This document shows, in pieces, positions 43,650 to 52,720 of a stretch of 64,000 nucleotides of DNA. This stretch comes from Halapricum desulfuricans. Its GTDB lineage: Archaea > Halobacteriota > Halobacteria > Halobacteriales > Haloarculaceae. The DNA lies in the NCBI RefSeq assembly GCF_017094525.1, contig NZ_CP064788.1, positions 1,783,030 to 1,847,029 on the forward strand. Reading direction: 5' to 3'. Within the stretch, counting starts at the first letter, position 1. Each line of letters starts with the position of its first letter. Below the pieces are notes generated by a model that did not search any database, was not told where the DNA came from, and was given only the letters and a program-made list of their open reading frames with translations. A program made the position numbers and the translations under genes.

Positions 43650-46334
43650 TTACGAGAAGTCTTCGAGATCAAGTTGTGTGTCCGTCCGCTCTTCGACATA
43701 GTCTGCGATGTCAGTATACTCGTCGTCATTTTCGATTTCAGCCAGTCGTCGAAGCGCAGCGATCGAGCCCTCGTCGGCCCACTTTCCAAACTTCTGTGCC
43801 AGTTGGTCCGTCTCGTAGAGGTAGCGCATGTAATGGGCCTTGTCGACTGCGAGGGTGTTCCGCTTGGATTCGACGTCGTCAGCACGGTCCAGTGGTCCGC
43901 GGACGTTCAGGTGGTCTCCCTCCTGTTCCAGCAAATCTTCGTGGACAAGTTCAGCGACATCGACTCCTCGCTGGCGGAGATCCTTATTCAGCGCGTTGTA
44001 GGAGATCGTCCCACCGCGTCCGAGCACATAAGTGAGGTAGACGGCACTGAGAGTATCCATCTCGTCACTCATCGTCTGCACCCGCTCTTCCATCAGCTGG
44101 TCGTCGACGATGTCACGGATGGTCTCGACCGCGGCATCGACAGTCATCTGCTCGCCTTCGTGAGTGACGTTCGGGAAGTGACGCGAGTACACTTCCAGGC
44201 ACTTGCCCATTGTCACCGCGAACACGTCGCCCTGCGTGAGCCGCGAGCCGCTCTCTTCGAGACGATTAATCTCCTCCTCGGCGCGGAAATAAATCTCGTC
44301 TTCCAGCGAGCGCCAACTAACAGTCTCAGGGTCTTCGTCTCGGTCCCGACAGACCACGATCATATCGTATTCGATGTTAGCCTTGTCATGGATGTGTGTC
44401 GACCCACGCATCTCGCCACGGATTGGATACAGGGACGTGACGTAGAATCCCGCTTCGAGAACGGATTTCAGCACTGTGCTCCACCCTTCTGTTTCCTTGT
44501 GATGGAAGGTGAAGGCCATGATGCCGTCGTCCTTGAGTTTCTGATTCGCTTGATCGAAGACGTTCGTCAGGCCCGTAACGAAGTGGTCCTCATCGCGGTA
44601 GGTGTCGACGCTGTCCTCGCCAGCAGGGTCGCTTACCACTTCGCTGGCTTTCGGTGTAAGTTCGGCAGTGAAGTGCTCATACTCGTCTTCGAGAACTTGC
44701 TTGAGCCAGACGTAGTAGAAGTCTGCTACCTCGGCGTACATCACGTTGTCAAAGTACGGTGGGTCTGTGATGACGGCATCTACACTGTCGTCTTCGATAG
44801 GAAGGTACTCTGAGGTTCCACAGCGAAGGTAGGTGTTGTACGTCGCATTTTCTGTTCCTTCGACGGGTTGTCCAAGTTGGTCTGGGTCATCAGCGACATA
44901 ACCCTCGATTTTGCCCACACCGTCTTGCTGTTTCGTCTCGCCGTCCTCGATGTACTTCTCGTAGGGATTCAGGCAGAACTCTTTCCCCGCCCGCATTTTG
45001 TCGAACTCCCCAGAGAATGTTCCACGTCCGTATTCAGTTCCCCAGAAGTTATTCTCAATCGGGGTGTGACGAGCGGTGATAGTATGCCGTTTATATATGC
45101 CTTCAAGCTTGTTCGCTGACCGATTGTACTCACAGAGCATATTGTTGAACTCAGAAGAACTCGAAAACGCAAGCAGAAGAAACTCCTTTATATTCTGATC
45201 GTCAATGCTGCCAATCTCACGCAGTAACTTCCCGAGACTAAGCAATTGGCGCGCGTTAAACATCTGGTCGTATCGCTCATAGCCGTGGTTTCTCGCACGG
45301 TCGGAACTTCCTCGATACCGCTCTGTTGTCGGGATTGGGAGCTCGTCACGAATCTCTTCGAGTTCTTCTTGGGCGTCGGCGTACCGTTCGCGGTCAAACT
45401 CGTCGGCAGGCTTGTACCCCTTCTCATCCGTCTCAGGACAGTAGTACTCCACAGCGTAGAGGGACTTGTCGGGTTTCCCAAAGCGATCTACGCTCTCGAT
45501 GATAGACATTTCAGGATGGTCGTCGCAGTGGGGGCAGGTATACGATCCGCGGGAGACATTACCCGCTTCTTTTGGGACGTACTCGTGGTCGCACTCAGGA
45601 CAGGTGGTTTCAGTGCGATAGTCATCAGTCTCGAAGACGTGCCAGCACTCGGGACAGACCACATTGTAGTGGTCGTCTTTCGAGGAGCGGGCATTTGCCA
45701 GTCGGTAGTCTTTGAACAGTGCGACATCTTCGCCGCAGTTCCGACACGGAAGTTCATCGACCCAGAAGTAGTACATCGCCTGGCCTTCCCGATCTGAGTC
45801 GGGACACTTCGTTCGATAGTAGTCCTTGATCTCTTCACCGACTGTCTCTTCGATCTGTTCGTATGCTGCGTCGAGTTTGTCTAAATCGACAGGTTCGACT
45901 TCTTTCTTGACGATGAACCACGCTACTGGGTTGAGCTCACTCCCGATCGCATTGGCCCCCATGCGAAGCGACTCAACGATGCTTGTCCCACCACCCATGA
46001 ACGGATCAAGGACGGTCTTGTCCCCGAAATCAACGTCTTCAAGATAGTATTCCCAGAGTGCATCGGGATTCTCCCAATCCACATCTGGAAGGCCCCCTTC
46101 CTCTGCAAGCGTCGACTGTCGTTCCCCGTCGACAGGCATTTCTTCGTCTGCCAGGGCGTACAGGAGCATTGTACGGAAGACTGAGCCCAGTCGCCGCGCC
46201 CACCACTTGTGCATTGTATAGACGGGGCGGTAATACCGCTTCGCGTGGGCTTCCTTGTTCGCGATTTCGTTCACCTGTTCGATAGGGAACGAGATTTCGA
46301 TCGGTCGTCGGTCATGGTCGCCGTTGGAAGTCAT
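43650..46334 (-). CDS. DUF1156 Zn-ribbon adenine-specific DNA methylase (PglX-like)
   Basis: An 894-aa methylase of the COG1743 type. The N-terminal DUF1156 segment has HKWWARRLGSVFRTMLL. SAM motif I (DPFMGGGTSIVESLRMG) is at about residue 110 and the catalytic DPPY (ITDPPYFDNVMYAEV) at about 545. Between them lie zinc ribbons (CRNCGED, CPECWH, CPECDHEY, CPHCDD). In BREX type 3 the same kind of methylase (PglXI) marks host DNA. Its ATG follows the PglZ gene stop by one base. The length is normal and no motif is broken. Confidence 0.9.
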   Translation of the reverse strand: MTSNGDHDRRPIEISFPIEQVNEIANKEAHAKRYYRPVYTMHKWWARRLGSVFRTMLLYALADEEMPVDGERQSTLAEEGGLPDVDWENPDALWEYYLEDVDFGDKTVLDPFMGGGTSIVESLRMGANAIGSELNPVAWFIVKKEVEPVDLDKLDAAYEQIEETVGEEIKDYYRTKCPDSDREGQAMYYFWVDELPCRNCGEDVALFKDYRLANARSSKDDHYNVVCPECWHVFETDDYRTETTCPECDHEYVPKEAGNVSRGSYTCPHCDDHPEMSIIESVDRFGKPDKSLYAVEYYCPETDEKGYKPADEFDRERYADAQEELEEIRDELPIPTTERYRGSSDRARNHGYERYDQMFNARQLLSLGKLLREIGSIDDQNIKEFLLLAFSSSSEFNNMLCEYNRSANKLEGIYKRHTITARHTPIENNFWGTEYGRGTFSGEFDKMRAGKEFCLNPYEKYIEDGETKQQDGVGKIEGYVADDPDQLGQPVEGTENATYNTYLRCGTSEYLPIEDDSVDAVITDPPYFDNVMYAEVADFYYVWLKQVLEDEYEHFTAELTPKASEVVSDPAGEDSVDTYRDEDHFVTGLTNVFDQANQKLKDDGIMAFTFHHKETEGWSTVLKSVLEAGFYVTSLYPIRGEMRGSTHIHDKANIEYDMIVVCRDRDEDPETVSWRSLEDEIYFRAEEEINRLEESGSRLTQGDVFAVTMGKCLEVYSRHFPNVTHEGEQMTVDAAVETIRDIVDDQLMEERVQTMSDEMDTLSAVYLTYVLGRGGTISYNALNKDLRQRGVDVAELVHEDLLEQEGDHLNVRGPLDRADDVESKRNTLAVDKAHYMRYLYETDQLAQKFGKWADEGSIAALRRLAEIENDDEYTDIADYVEERTDTQLDLEDFS

Positions 46335-46335
46335 A

Positions 46336-47226
46336 TTAGAGAGTTACCTTGATACGGGGCGTGATGCATTCCAGTAGACTACAACCACCATGCTGGAAGG
46401 TACTATACTTGCCTCTCACGGGCCACGTGTATCTTCCGATTGGCATATAGTAGCCATCTGACTCGACGACGAGACTCTCATCAACCAGATGATCTGCGTC
46501 AACATCACCGACGCTCTCGAAGCGCCCGCTGAACGTCTCTTGAAGGGCTGATTTCTCACCGTCACTGATCTGGAAGGTATGACCAGCATCAAGTCGCGCA
46601 TACCCGTGGTCCGAGCCGATCACCACGCGGTCAGTATCGAGTTGGTCAAGAATCGCTCTCAGAGTGGTCTCCGTCTTCTCATACATTTCTTCGATCGAGG
46701 ACAGTTTCGTCTTCCCCTCCTGAATGTTTTCGAGCAGCGCATCGGGGTAGCGACACCAGACAATCTCTTCGTCACCGTCGAGCGAGGGATCTTGACTTTT
46801 GACGCTTGCTGTCTTGTGTTCTCTCTTGAGGTCTGAATAGTCGACACGGTCGCGGTAGAACTTCGTCTCTGACGGGACTGAGGAAAACGAGTATTCTGTC
46901 TCAGGTTCGTGTCCTTGCTCTTCGAGCATATCGACGAACATCGCCGCCTCACGGACGCTCATCGCATCCATCACCACGAACGTGCCGCCGTCAGGAACGT
47001 CGAGAGACGCTTCATTGACGCACTTGTCGGGTAGCACTTCATCGAAAAACTCTCGATAGACGTCCAGCAGCAAGCGCTCGTAGCTTACTGCGTCGGTCTC
47101 TTTCCCGTAATGCTCGTTGATATCGTCGCCAGCGGGATACCAGATGTCCCAGAGTGCGTCCCACACTGGCGGGACAGGGTCATCGTTCTCAACCAATTGA
47201 GCGAGGTCGTCAGTCCTCAGTCTCAC
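46336..47226 (-). CDS. Short PglZ-domain protein (alkaline-phosphatase superfamily)
   Basis: A 296-aa protein. FVVMDAMSVREAAMF carries the metal-binding Asp and the Ser nucleophile position, VVIGSDHGYARL the second metal site (SDHG), and FQHGGCSLLECITPRI the closing HGG motif of PglZ domains. Canonical BREX PglZ is two to three times longer, so this is close to a bare catalytic domain. It overlaps the DUF499 gene by 17 bases and abuts the methylase gene. It is probably a nuclease or phosphodiesterase used in a phage-defence complex. Confidence 0.85.
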   Translation of the reverse strand: MRLRTDDLAQLVENDDPVPPVWDALWDIWYPAGDDINEHYGKETDAVSYERLLLDVYREFFDEVLPDKCVNEASLDVPDGGTFVVMDAMSVREAAMFVDMLEEQGHEPETEYSFSSVPSETKFYRDRVDYSDLKREHKTASVKSQDPSLDGDEEIVWCRYPDALLENIQEGKTKLSSIEEMYEKTETTLRAILDQLDTDRVVIGSDHGYARLDAGHTFQISDGEKSALQETFSGRFESVGDVDADHLVDESLVVESDGYYMPIGRYTWPVRGKYSTFQHGGCSLLECITPRIKVTL

Positions 47227-49735
47227 GTTCGACCACCACCGTTACGTCGATGTGATCGGCACTCGGGAGTTGTTCGAGAAACTCAATTAGTTCATCCTTC
47301 GAGAGATCGTCGACATCGTAATTCAGGTCCACGCTAACTGTCGTATCCGTATCGCTGTTGATCCGCGACTCGGCTTGACTTCTGAGCACGCGGGCACTGT
47401 TGCCTTCCAACTCAATGGTCTCCTTGGTCGTAGATACAGGTGAAGGACCGCCACCTCCGCTACCTCCACCACTGCCGCCACTACCGCCGCCTCCTCCTGA
47501 CGTCGGTTTATCGGGACCATCACCGCCGTCGCCACCGCCACTGTCGATGTCGCCACCCCCACCGTCACCGCCGCCAGTCGGCTCTGGCGGTTCCTCTTCT
47601 TCGAAAATCGAGTCGTCAAGGTTGTCGGGATGGTGGATCGTCAGGTCATCATCGAGATCGGGAAGGGGGTCGTCTTTCTGAGGGACGTAGAAGTTCGCTC
47701 GGTCTCCTTCGAGTACGATCTTCTCGTCGCGGTATAACTGCCTGACTGCGGAGTAAAACACCTCATCGGACAGGAGCACAGGCATCCGACGGAACTGTCT
47801 GAAATCGTTAAGCATCGATGCGATAGCGATACCATTTTCAGCGTCCGCAACTTCTTCGCGGACTTTCTTACCAACGTAGGTCTTGTCTCGACCGACTTTG
47901 TCTTTCACGTCGTCGACATCTGCTGCCACATCGATCCGTCGCATTCGTACACCGTCGCCGCTCGGGTCTTCGCTCCATTTGACCCACTTCCCGAAGCGAT
48001 CTTCGAGTTCGTTCCGCAGTTCCCGTCGCTCGTCGCGGATGATCGACGCGAGTTCTCCATCGTCGTCGACGTTCCCACGAAGATTCTCGGCCCCAAGCAC
48101 GCGGGCAGCCTTGCTAATTATATCCTCGTCGTCGCGGACCGCTTTCTTTGGCGTGACGAAAAGTACTGTGTTTTGGTAGGTTCGACCCTCGAAGAAGTCG
48201 CTAAGCTTCGCTTGCAATGCTCCGTTCGAGAGATAGTCAAGCATCACGACCGTGGTCAGTTCCTTGGTGTCGGGAACATCCTCATCGGGGTAAACGTAGA
48301 CATCGTCATTCCACACATCTTTTTGGACCACGTCGACAAGCGTCTCCTCAATGCTGTCGCGGTCGTCCCCGAGTGCTCGTTCCTGTTCCCGCGTAACGAG
48401 TGCGGTGAGCTTGGGATCTTCTGTCAGGTAGTAGTTTTCCTTCTGAGAGTCGCGGTCAAGGTAGTGAGCAACCCCGTAGAGACTCTCCAGCGACATGTGA
48501 AGCTTATCGACGGTCGTCTTCTCGGGCTTGAATGTCCCGAGCAAGCACTCGGTCACAGACGCCCGCTGCTCTCGCTCCTCGATTGTGTACAGGAAGATTG
48601 TCCGTAGTAAGTCATCTCCAAAGTCGATGTCCTCGACAGCGTCTTTGTCCGAGACGTAGCGGTTGAATAGCGTTTGGTTGATCCCACGGAAGGCACTCGG
48701 TTCGATGTCGCAGGTGACGATGAGATCCGTCTCCTCGTACTTGCGGCGGACAGTATCGGCAAGCACGTTCATTACGCCACGGACACTCTGGCGTTCCTGG
48801 CCCGCTTCGTAAATGTCGTCGAGGAGGTCGAGCAATTCAGGGTGGAAAGGATATGTCTCGACCATCCGATTCTCGTATCGCTTTGGCTCATCGATTTCGA
48901 TAGGAAATGTGTAGTGGTCGACGTACTCACTCACGACATCCCGAACAGCCTTCTTATCGACGTCCTCTTGGCGTGTCTCGAAGAGGCGGTGAAGGATAAT
49001 TTGTTCGCGGTCCCCCGTGTCGTTCATATCGACCGCATAGGGGTTTGTGCGGTCGAGAATCCGTCTGATGTCGCGGCTCTTGTCCAGCAGGGTGACGAAC
49101 GCGAATAGGTCCTCCTGCGGGTCGTTGGCAACTTCGAAGAGGTTCTGGAGGAAGAACTCGTTTCGTTCGAGCAGTTCCTCGTTCTCGCTCTCGTCGAAGG
49201 ACTCCCACCACGTTTCGATCTCGTCGAAGAAGATAGCGACAGGTTCCTCGTCGCTGAGTTGTTCGAGGTGGTCGGTTGTCGGATAGCGTTTGATGTCGTC
49301 GAGAAGATCCTCACGGCCCAAGTCCCTGAAGATCGGCTCCCAAATGAGATCGGCGTCGGTCTCACTGGTCGAGTGGATAGACGCCTTAGTACTCTCGGGA
49401 AGATCGAGTGTGATACCCCAGTCGTCGACCCACTTCTGAGCGACATCTGGGCTGTTGAACATATGGTAGAGCACGAGAAGACCGTGAGACTTGCCAGCGC
49501 CGTAAGGGCCAGAGAGTGCAATGCCACCCTGGCTGTCGCGTCCGCGAAGTTTGTTATCGACATAGTCGAACGCAGTTTGCAGCGCGTTCGAGGGATAGGT
49601 CATCGAGAACAGACGATCAGCATCGTTTTCCAGTCGATCCTCATCGTCCCCAACCTTGTGGGCCTGCAGGACGCCTTGGAACTGTCCTTTGATGACTTCA
49701 TCACGGGGGGTGAGGAGATCGCGAACTGCAGTCAT
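47210..49735 (-). CDS. DUF499 family AAA-like ATPase (BrxC/PglY-like role)
   Basis: An 841-aa P-loop ATPase. Walker A is SGPYGAGKSHGLLVLYHMF and Walker B AIFFDEIETWW, in the N-terminal third. A long helical region follows. Near the C-terminus a Gly-rich linker (runs of GGGDGG and GGSGG, coding about 47440-47590) leads to a small end domain (SVDLNYDVDDLSKDELIEFLEQLP). DUF499 proteins occur in anti-phage gene clusters. I choose the ATG at 49735 (MTAVRDLLTPRDEV); a start at 49825 is unlikely because a TATA-like motif falls in between. It is the first gene of the operon. Confidence 0.87.
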   Translation of the reverse strand: MTAVRDLLTPRDEVIKGQFQGVLQAHKVGDDEDRLENDADRLFSMTYPSNALQTAFDYVDNKLRGRDSQGGIALSGPYGAGKSHGLLVLYHMFNSPDVAQKWVDDWGITLDLPESTKASIHSTSETDADLIWEPIFRDLGREDLLDDIKRYPTTDHLEQLSDEEPVAIFFDEIETWWESFDESENEELLERNEFFLQNLFEVANDPQEDLFAFVTLLDKSRDIRRILDRTNPYAVDMNDTGDREQIILHRLFETRQEDVDKKAVRDVVSEYVDHYTFPIEIDEPKRYENRMVETYPFHPELLDLLDDIYEAGQERQSVRGVMNVLADTVRRKYEETDLIVTCDIEPSAFRGINQTLFNRYVSDKDAVEDIDFGDDLLRTIFLYTIEEREQRASVTECLLGTFKPEKTTVDKLHMSLESLYGVAHYLDRDSQKENYYLTEDPKLTALVTREQERALGDDRDSIEETLVDVVQKDVWNDDVYVYPDEDVPDTKELTTVVMLDYLSNGALQAKLSDFFEGRTYQNTVLFVTPKKAVRDDEDIISKAARVLGAENLRGNVDDDGELASIIRDERRELRNELEDRFGKWVKWSEDPSGDGVRMRRIDVAADVDDVKDKVGRDKTYVGKKVREEVADAENGIAIASMLNDFRQFRRMPVLLSDEVFYSAVRQLYRDEKIVLEGDRANFYVPQKDDPLPDLDDDLTIHHPDNLDDSIFEEEEPPEPTGGGDGGGGDIDSGGGDGGDGPDKPTSGGGGGSGGSGGGSGGGGPSPVSTTKETIELEGNSARVLRSQAESRINSDTDTTVSVDLNYDVDDLSKDELIEFLEQLPSADHIDVTVVVERETED

Positions 49736-50046
49736 AGGATGTGACAGACTCCACGCCCGTACCACTTCATACTTATCACTGAAAAGAGCCGTGTCGTGGT
49801 GAGAGCGGGACGCGCAGGCAGTCACGTTGCCCTACAACTGACTGCCGAGCATCACGCCGAACCCGACCGCTCGCAATCCTACAATCGCACTGCAAACGAT
49901 CACCTACTTTTTCGTATCTGGATGCCTTCAACACAGATGAAGTCCACGACGGGACGCGCCTCGAACGAAAGTATGTGACGATCACGTCGAAACGAATGGA
50001 TAAATCCCGCCGTCCTCGTAGCCGTCGGTGGTTTCGTGAAACGAAA
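49736..50046. other. 311-bp right end of the element
   Basis: It holds the promoter region of the DUF499 operon (an AT-rich cttatcact motif near 49772-49780 in plus reading) and then non-coding sequence with a hairpin at 50032-50046. No gene is visible. Confidence 0.4.
50032..50046. repeat. Hairpin near the right attachment repeat
   Basis: TTTCGT-gaa-ACGAAA, a perfect 6-bp stem 31 bases inside the right repeat. Confidence 0.4.
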
Positions 50047-50056
50047 TCACCGATTA

Positions 50057-50073
50057 GCCGAGGTCTCCTCGGC
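50057..50073. repeat. Hairpin touching the right attachment repeat
   Basis: GCCGAGG-tct-CCTCGGC, a perfect 7-bp stem ending four bases before the 102-bp repeat. It may be an accessory site for recombination. Confidence 0.45.
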
Positions 50074-50076
50074 GTT

Positions 50077-50178
50077 CATCCCGACGACGACTGGCTCGCC
50101 ACGGAGTTCGGGCTCGCGCAACCGCTCGCAGGCGGCGTAAAAACAGTCCATGTCCACGTGACAGACGATCTGCTCGGG
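50077..50178. repeat. Right 102-bp attachment repeat
   Basis: Identical to 34329-34430. Left of it lies element sequence and right of it the ancestral dinB start, so it is the right attachment copy. Confidence 0.93.
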
Positions 50179-50217
50179 ACGGCGATCGACCCCGGGCAGA
50201 CGCGCACGCTCGGGCAT

Positions 50218-50519
50218 ACCCACCCTACGGTTTCGGGACTGGTTACAGTTGCGACAGCGGCCGACCGATCGGTTCTCGTGGCGACGCCGAGACACTCGCC
50301 AGTAGCGAGCGTGTCGTCGGCAGAGAAACCCGGGGGCAGGGTGGCCAGTCCGCCGCCGGGACCGCGCGGTTCGTCGGCGATGCCAATTCCGGACGTTCAC
50401 GACGGTCGTTCCCGTCGGGAACCTCACGGAACGAGGTTCCGTGTGAGTGTAAATACCACACATACTTAATTCTATCGACGGTGGATACCGACGCGAAAAA
50501 ACCGAAACGGTTCGACCGA
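50218..50519. other. 302-bp former dinB upstream region
   Basis: Between the stranded dinB start and the end of tpiA. It holds overlapping inverted repeats (GTTCCC-gtc-GGGAAC at 50408-50422 and GGAACCT/AGGTTCC at 50418-50440) and an AT-rich taaatacc at about 50450-50457. It probably contains the old dinB promoter and control sites. No gene is visible. Confidence 0.45.
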
Positions 50520-51167
50520 TCAGACCAGCGGTTCGACGAGGTCCTCGAGGACGGCACGGGGATCGTCGGCCTTGGCGACGCCGCTGGCAAGCAGGACGCC
50601 GCTGGCACCCAGATCACCGGCCGCGTCGACGTCGTCCCCGCTAGAGATGCCGGCCCCGCAGAACACGTCGACGTCCTCGTCGACGTTGGCGGCCGCCTCG
50701 ACAGCGTCGGTGACGATGTCGGGATCGGCCGTCGCGACCGAGACGTCACCGCCGATGAGTTCCGGCGGTTCGACGGCGACGGCGTCCGGACCGAGCGCGG
50801 TCACCGCGCCGATCTGTTCGGGGTTGTTGGCACAGACGACCGTCTCCAGTCCGGCGCGTTCGGCGGCCTGCACCGACCCGTCGATGTCGGCGAGTTTCAA
50901 GCGGTGCTCGGAGTGGTTGATTAGCGTCCCGTCCGCGCCGGCTTCCGCGACGCTCTCAGCGAGCGTGTGGCCGGTGTTGCTCCCGTAGTCGATGGGGTCT
51001 ACGTGCTGTGCCCAGGTCTCGACGCCGGTCTCGGCGACGGCTTCGAGGTGTGCTGCCTGGGGTGCGACGCCGACCCGAACGCCGCTGTCGTCGGCGACGT
51101 CGGCGGCCGCTTGCGCCACTTCGATCGGATCGCACGGGTACGTCTTCAGATTGACAAGAACGAACAT
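50520..51167 (-). CDS. tpiA: Triosephosphate isomerase
   Basis: A 215-aa archaeal-type TIM that interconverts dihydroxyacetone phosphate and glyceraldehyde 3-phosphate. Visible: [10 protein letters not shown] (the early Asn/Lys), the active-site histidine region ([11 protein letters not shown]), the catalytic Glu in [11 protein letters not shown] and the phosphate loop [12 protein letters not shown]. The shorter length than bacterial TIM is normal for archaea. Confidence 0.96.
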   Translation of the reverse strand: MFVLVNLKTYPCDPIEVAQAAADVADDSGVRVGVAPQAAHLEAVAETGVETWAQHVDPIDYGSNTGHTLAESVAEAGADGTLINHSEHRLKLADIDGSVQAAERAGLETVVCANNPEQIGAVTALGPDAVAVEPPELIGGDVSVATADPDIVTDAVEAAANVDEDVDVFCGAGISSGDDVDAAGDLGASGVLLASGVAKADDPRAVLEDLVEPLV

Positions 51168-51274
51168 TCCGTATGGACTTTCTCAGGCATGTGGAAAATA
51201 GATTTCGAGTCTTCTCTCGAACTGCGAAGGAAAGGTTAAGAAGGGGTCGATGTCAACGCCCGAACGGTGAATTC

Positions 51275-51829
51275 GTGAGCTCTGCGCCCGCGGATCGAGG
51301 GACAGTCCTGGTCGTCGAAGACGAACAGCATCTCGCCGACCGCTATACGGACTACCTGAACGACCGGTACGAGGTTCGGACGGCCTACAGCGGCGAGGAG
51401 GCGATCGAGATGCTCTCCGAGGACACCGATATCGTCTTGCTCGACCGCCGGATGCCGGTCGTCTCGGGCAACGAAGTGCTCGCGTCGATCGAAGAGGACG
51501 GCTACGACTGTCGCGTTGCCATGGTCACGGCCGTCGATCCGGACTTCGACATCATCGACCTCGGCGTGGACGACTATCTGGTCAAGCCCGTCAGCAAGAA
51601 CGCGCTACTGGAGGTCGTCGACCGGCTGTTGACGATCACCGAGTACAGCGAGCGCATGCAGGAACTGACCTCGAAGAAGCTCAAGCGAAACGTGCTGCGG
51701 GTCGAGAAACCCAAGTCGGAACTGCGCGAGAGCGGTCGCTACGCGGAGCTCGAAGCCGAGATCGACCGTCTCGAATCGAAACTCGACGTACTCTCCGAGG
51801 ACCTCTCAGAGGACGATCTGATCCGGTGA
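51275..51829 (+). CDS. HalX-domain response regulator
   Basis: A 184-aa two-domain protein. The receiver domain has the acidic pair in VVEDEQHLADRY, the phospho-acceptor Asp in IVLLDRRMP and the Lys in DYLVKPVSK. The C-terminal HalX domain is a coiled helical segment (LTSKKLKRNVLRVEKPKSEL, AELEAEIDRLESKLDVLSEDL). I start at GTG 51275, right before the receiver; an upstream in-frame ATG at 51173 adds 34 unlikely residues. No histidine kinase is adjacent. Confidence 0.87.
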   Translation: MSSAPADRGTVLVVEDEQHLADRYTDYLNDRYEVRTAYSGEEAIEMLSEDTDIVLLDRRMPVVSGNEVLASIEEDGYDCRVAMVTAVDPDFDIIDLGVDDYLVKPVSKNALLEVVDRLLTITEYSERMQELTSKKLKRNVLRVEKPKSELRESGRYAELEAEIDRLESKLDVLSEDLSEDDLIR

Positions 51830-51856
51830 TCCCGGCAACAGAGGACAAACAGGCAG

Positions 51857-52399
51857 CTAGTCCTTGCGTTCGACGACGTCGCCGAGCGTGTACTCGCCGC
51901 TCGCGGAGCCGCTCTCCCACTCGGTGTCCTCGTCGGGCGTCGAACCTTCCGAGAGATCGATACCCAGCTCGCGTTCGAGTTTCCGCTGTACGTCGTCGCT
52001 AGGGAGGGTCTCACCGTGTTCGAGTTTGCGGATCAGGCTCGCCTTCTCGTTGAGATTTTTCGCGAGGTCCTCCTGGCTGAGATCGGCCGCTTCGCGGGCC
52101 GACCGGATCCGCTCGTCGTAATCCTGTGCCACCTCGTCCATCTCGTCGAACATGTCGCGGCGACGCCCCCCACCGCCGGACCCCCCCGAGGAGCTCGAGC
52201 CGCTCGCTGTGCTGGTCGAACCGCTCGTCGAACTGGAGCTGCTGGACCCGGTCGAGTATTTCGTGCTCGTGCTCGACTGCTCTGTCGTCACTTCAGTCCC
52301 GAACTCCGCACACTCGTCGCAGACCTGGAGTTCCGCGCCTTCGATCTTGACGGTGTTCGGCGAGCTCGTCTCCTTCCCGCACATCTCACACTGGACCAT
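51857..52399 (-). CDS. Multiprotein bridging factor aMBF1
   Basis: A 180-aa transcription coactivator homologue. The N-terminal zinc ribbon (CEMCGKE ... CDECAEFG) and the C-terminal HTH (REAADLSQEDLAKNLNEKASLIRKLEHGETLPSDDVQRKLERELGI) are joined by a Ser/Gly-rich linker of about 45 residues, longer than in many homologues. It probably bridges regulators and TBP, or acts on translation, as proposed for archaeal MBF1. Confidence 0.9.
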   Translation of the reverse strand: MVQCEMCGKETSSPNTVKIEGAELQVCDECAEFGTEVTTEQSSTSTKYSTGSSSSSSTSGSTSTASGSSSSGGSGGGGRRRDMFDEMDEVAQDYDERIRSAREAADLSQEDLAKNLNEKASLIRKLEHGETLPSDDVQRKLERELGIDLSEGSTPDEDTEWESGSASGEYTLGDVVERKD

Positions 52400-52542
52400 G
52401 TTGCTCTATAACTCGCCCCGTGGCTTAAAACGTACGCCGTCGAAGGCAATCGACTCGATCGGCTACAGAGTCGAGTCCGTCCCGCCCGACCGTTCGAGCG
52501 CGGCGTCAGAGATTTCGGACAGCCTTGCCCGTTTCCGCAGGC

Positions 52543-52720
52543 GTGAAGTACCCCGCGCACGGTGGCGCGGGGCGTCCGTGTCTACTCTGGTACTGCTGAG
52601 GCAACGGACTTGAATTCCTCTCGCGCTTGACTCTGCGAGTCTCGCGCCGACGGTCCGTGTCGGTCAACACCCGAACCCGAAGTGGGTCCGTGAGAGTCGG
52701 CCCCTCCACCAGGGCCCGAT
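52543..52720 (-). ncRNA. Probable TnpB guide RNA (omegaRNA) region
   Basis: In this family the guide RNA is read from the 3' part of tnpB through the right-end hairpin. Here that covers the tail of the gene and the gcgcgggg hairpin, and the guide would continue into host DNA to the left of 52543. The boundaries are inferred from family knowledge; no transcript evidence exists here. Confidence 0.45.

Larger units (their letters stand above)
34431..50076. mobile_element. About 15.6-kb integrated genomic element in dinB
   Basis: The segment lies between two identical 102-bp copies of the dinB 5' coding region. It carries a tyrosine recombinase at its left end, a candidate HUH replication protein, nucleases and a PglZ/methylase/ATPase operon; much of its first half is visibly more AT-rich than the flanks. 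No structural virus genes (spike, capsid, packaging ATPase) are visible, so a plasmid-like integrative element or a virus-derived satellite fits better than a full provirus. Confidence 0.88.
50047..50217 (-). pseudogene. Stranded 5' fragment of dinB
   Basis: The frame starts MPERARLPGVDRRPEQIVC, continues through the first dinB motif (HVDMDCFYAACERL) and, beyond the repeat, runs into element sequence and stops (NAEETSANR). It is the original start of the chromosomal gene left behind after integration, 15.7 kb from the rest. It codes for only 56 residues and lacks a polymerase domain. Confidence 0.92.

Noticed and set aside
43650-49735. Standard BREX locus
   Set aside because: BrxA, BrxB or BrxF, BrxL and BrxHII are all missing within the element, and PglZ is far shorter than usual.
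34431-50076. Complete pleolipovirus or tailed provirus
   Set aside because: Recombinase and Rep fit such viruses, but no spike, membrane-protein pair, packaging ATPase, portal or capsid gene is visible.
49975-50469. 164-codon plus frame across the right repeat
   Set aside because: It is the antisense of the dinB fragment; the same shadow appears at the left repeat (from 34305).
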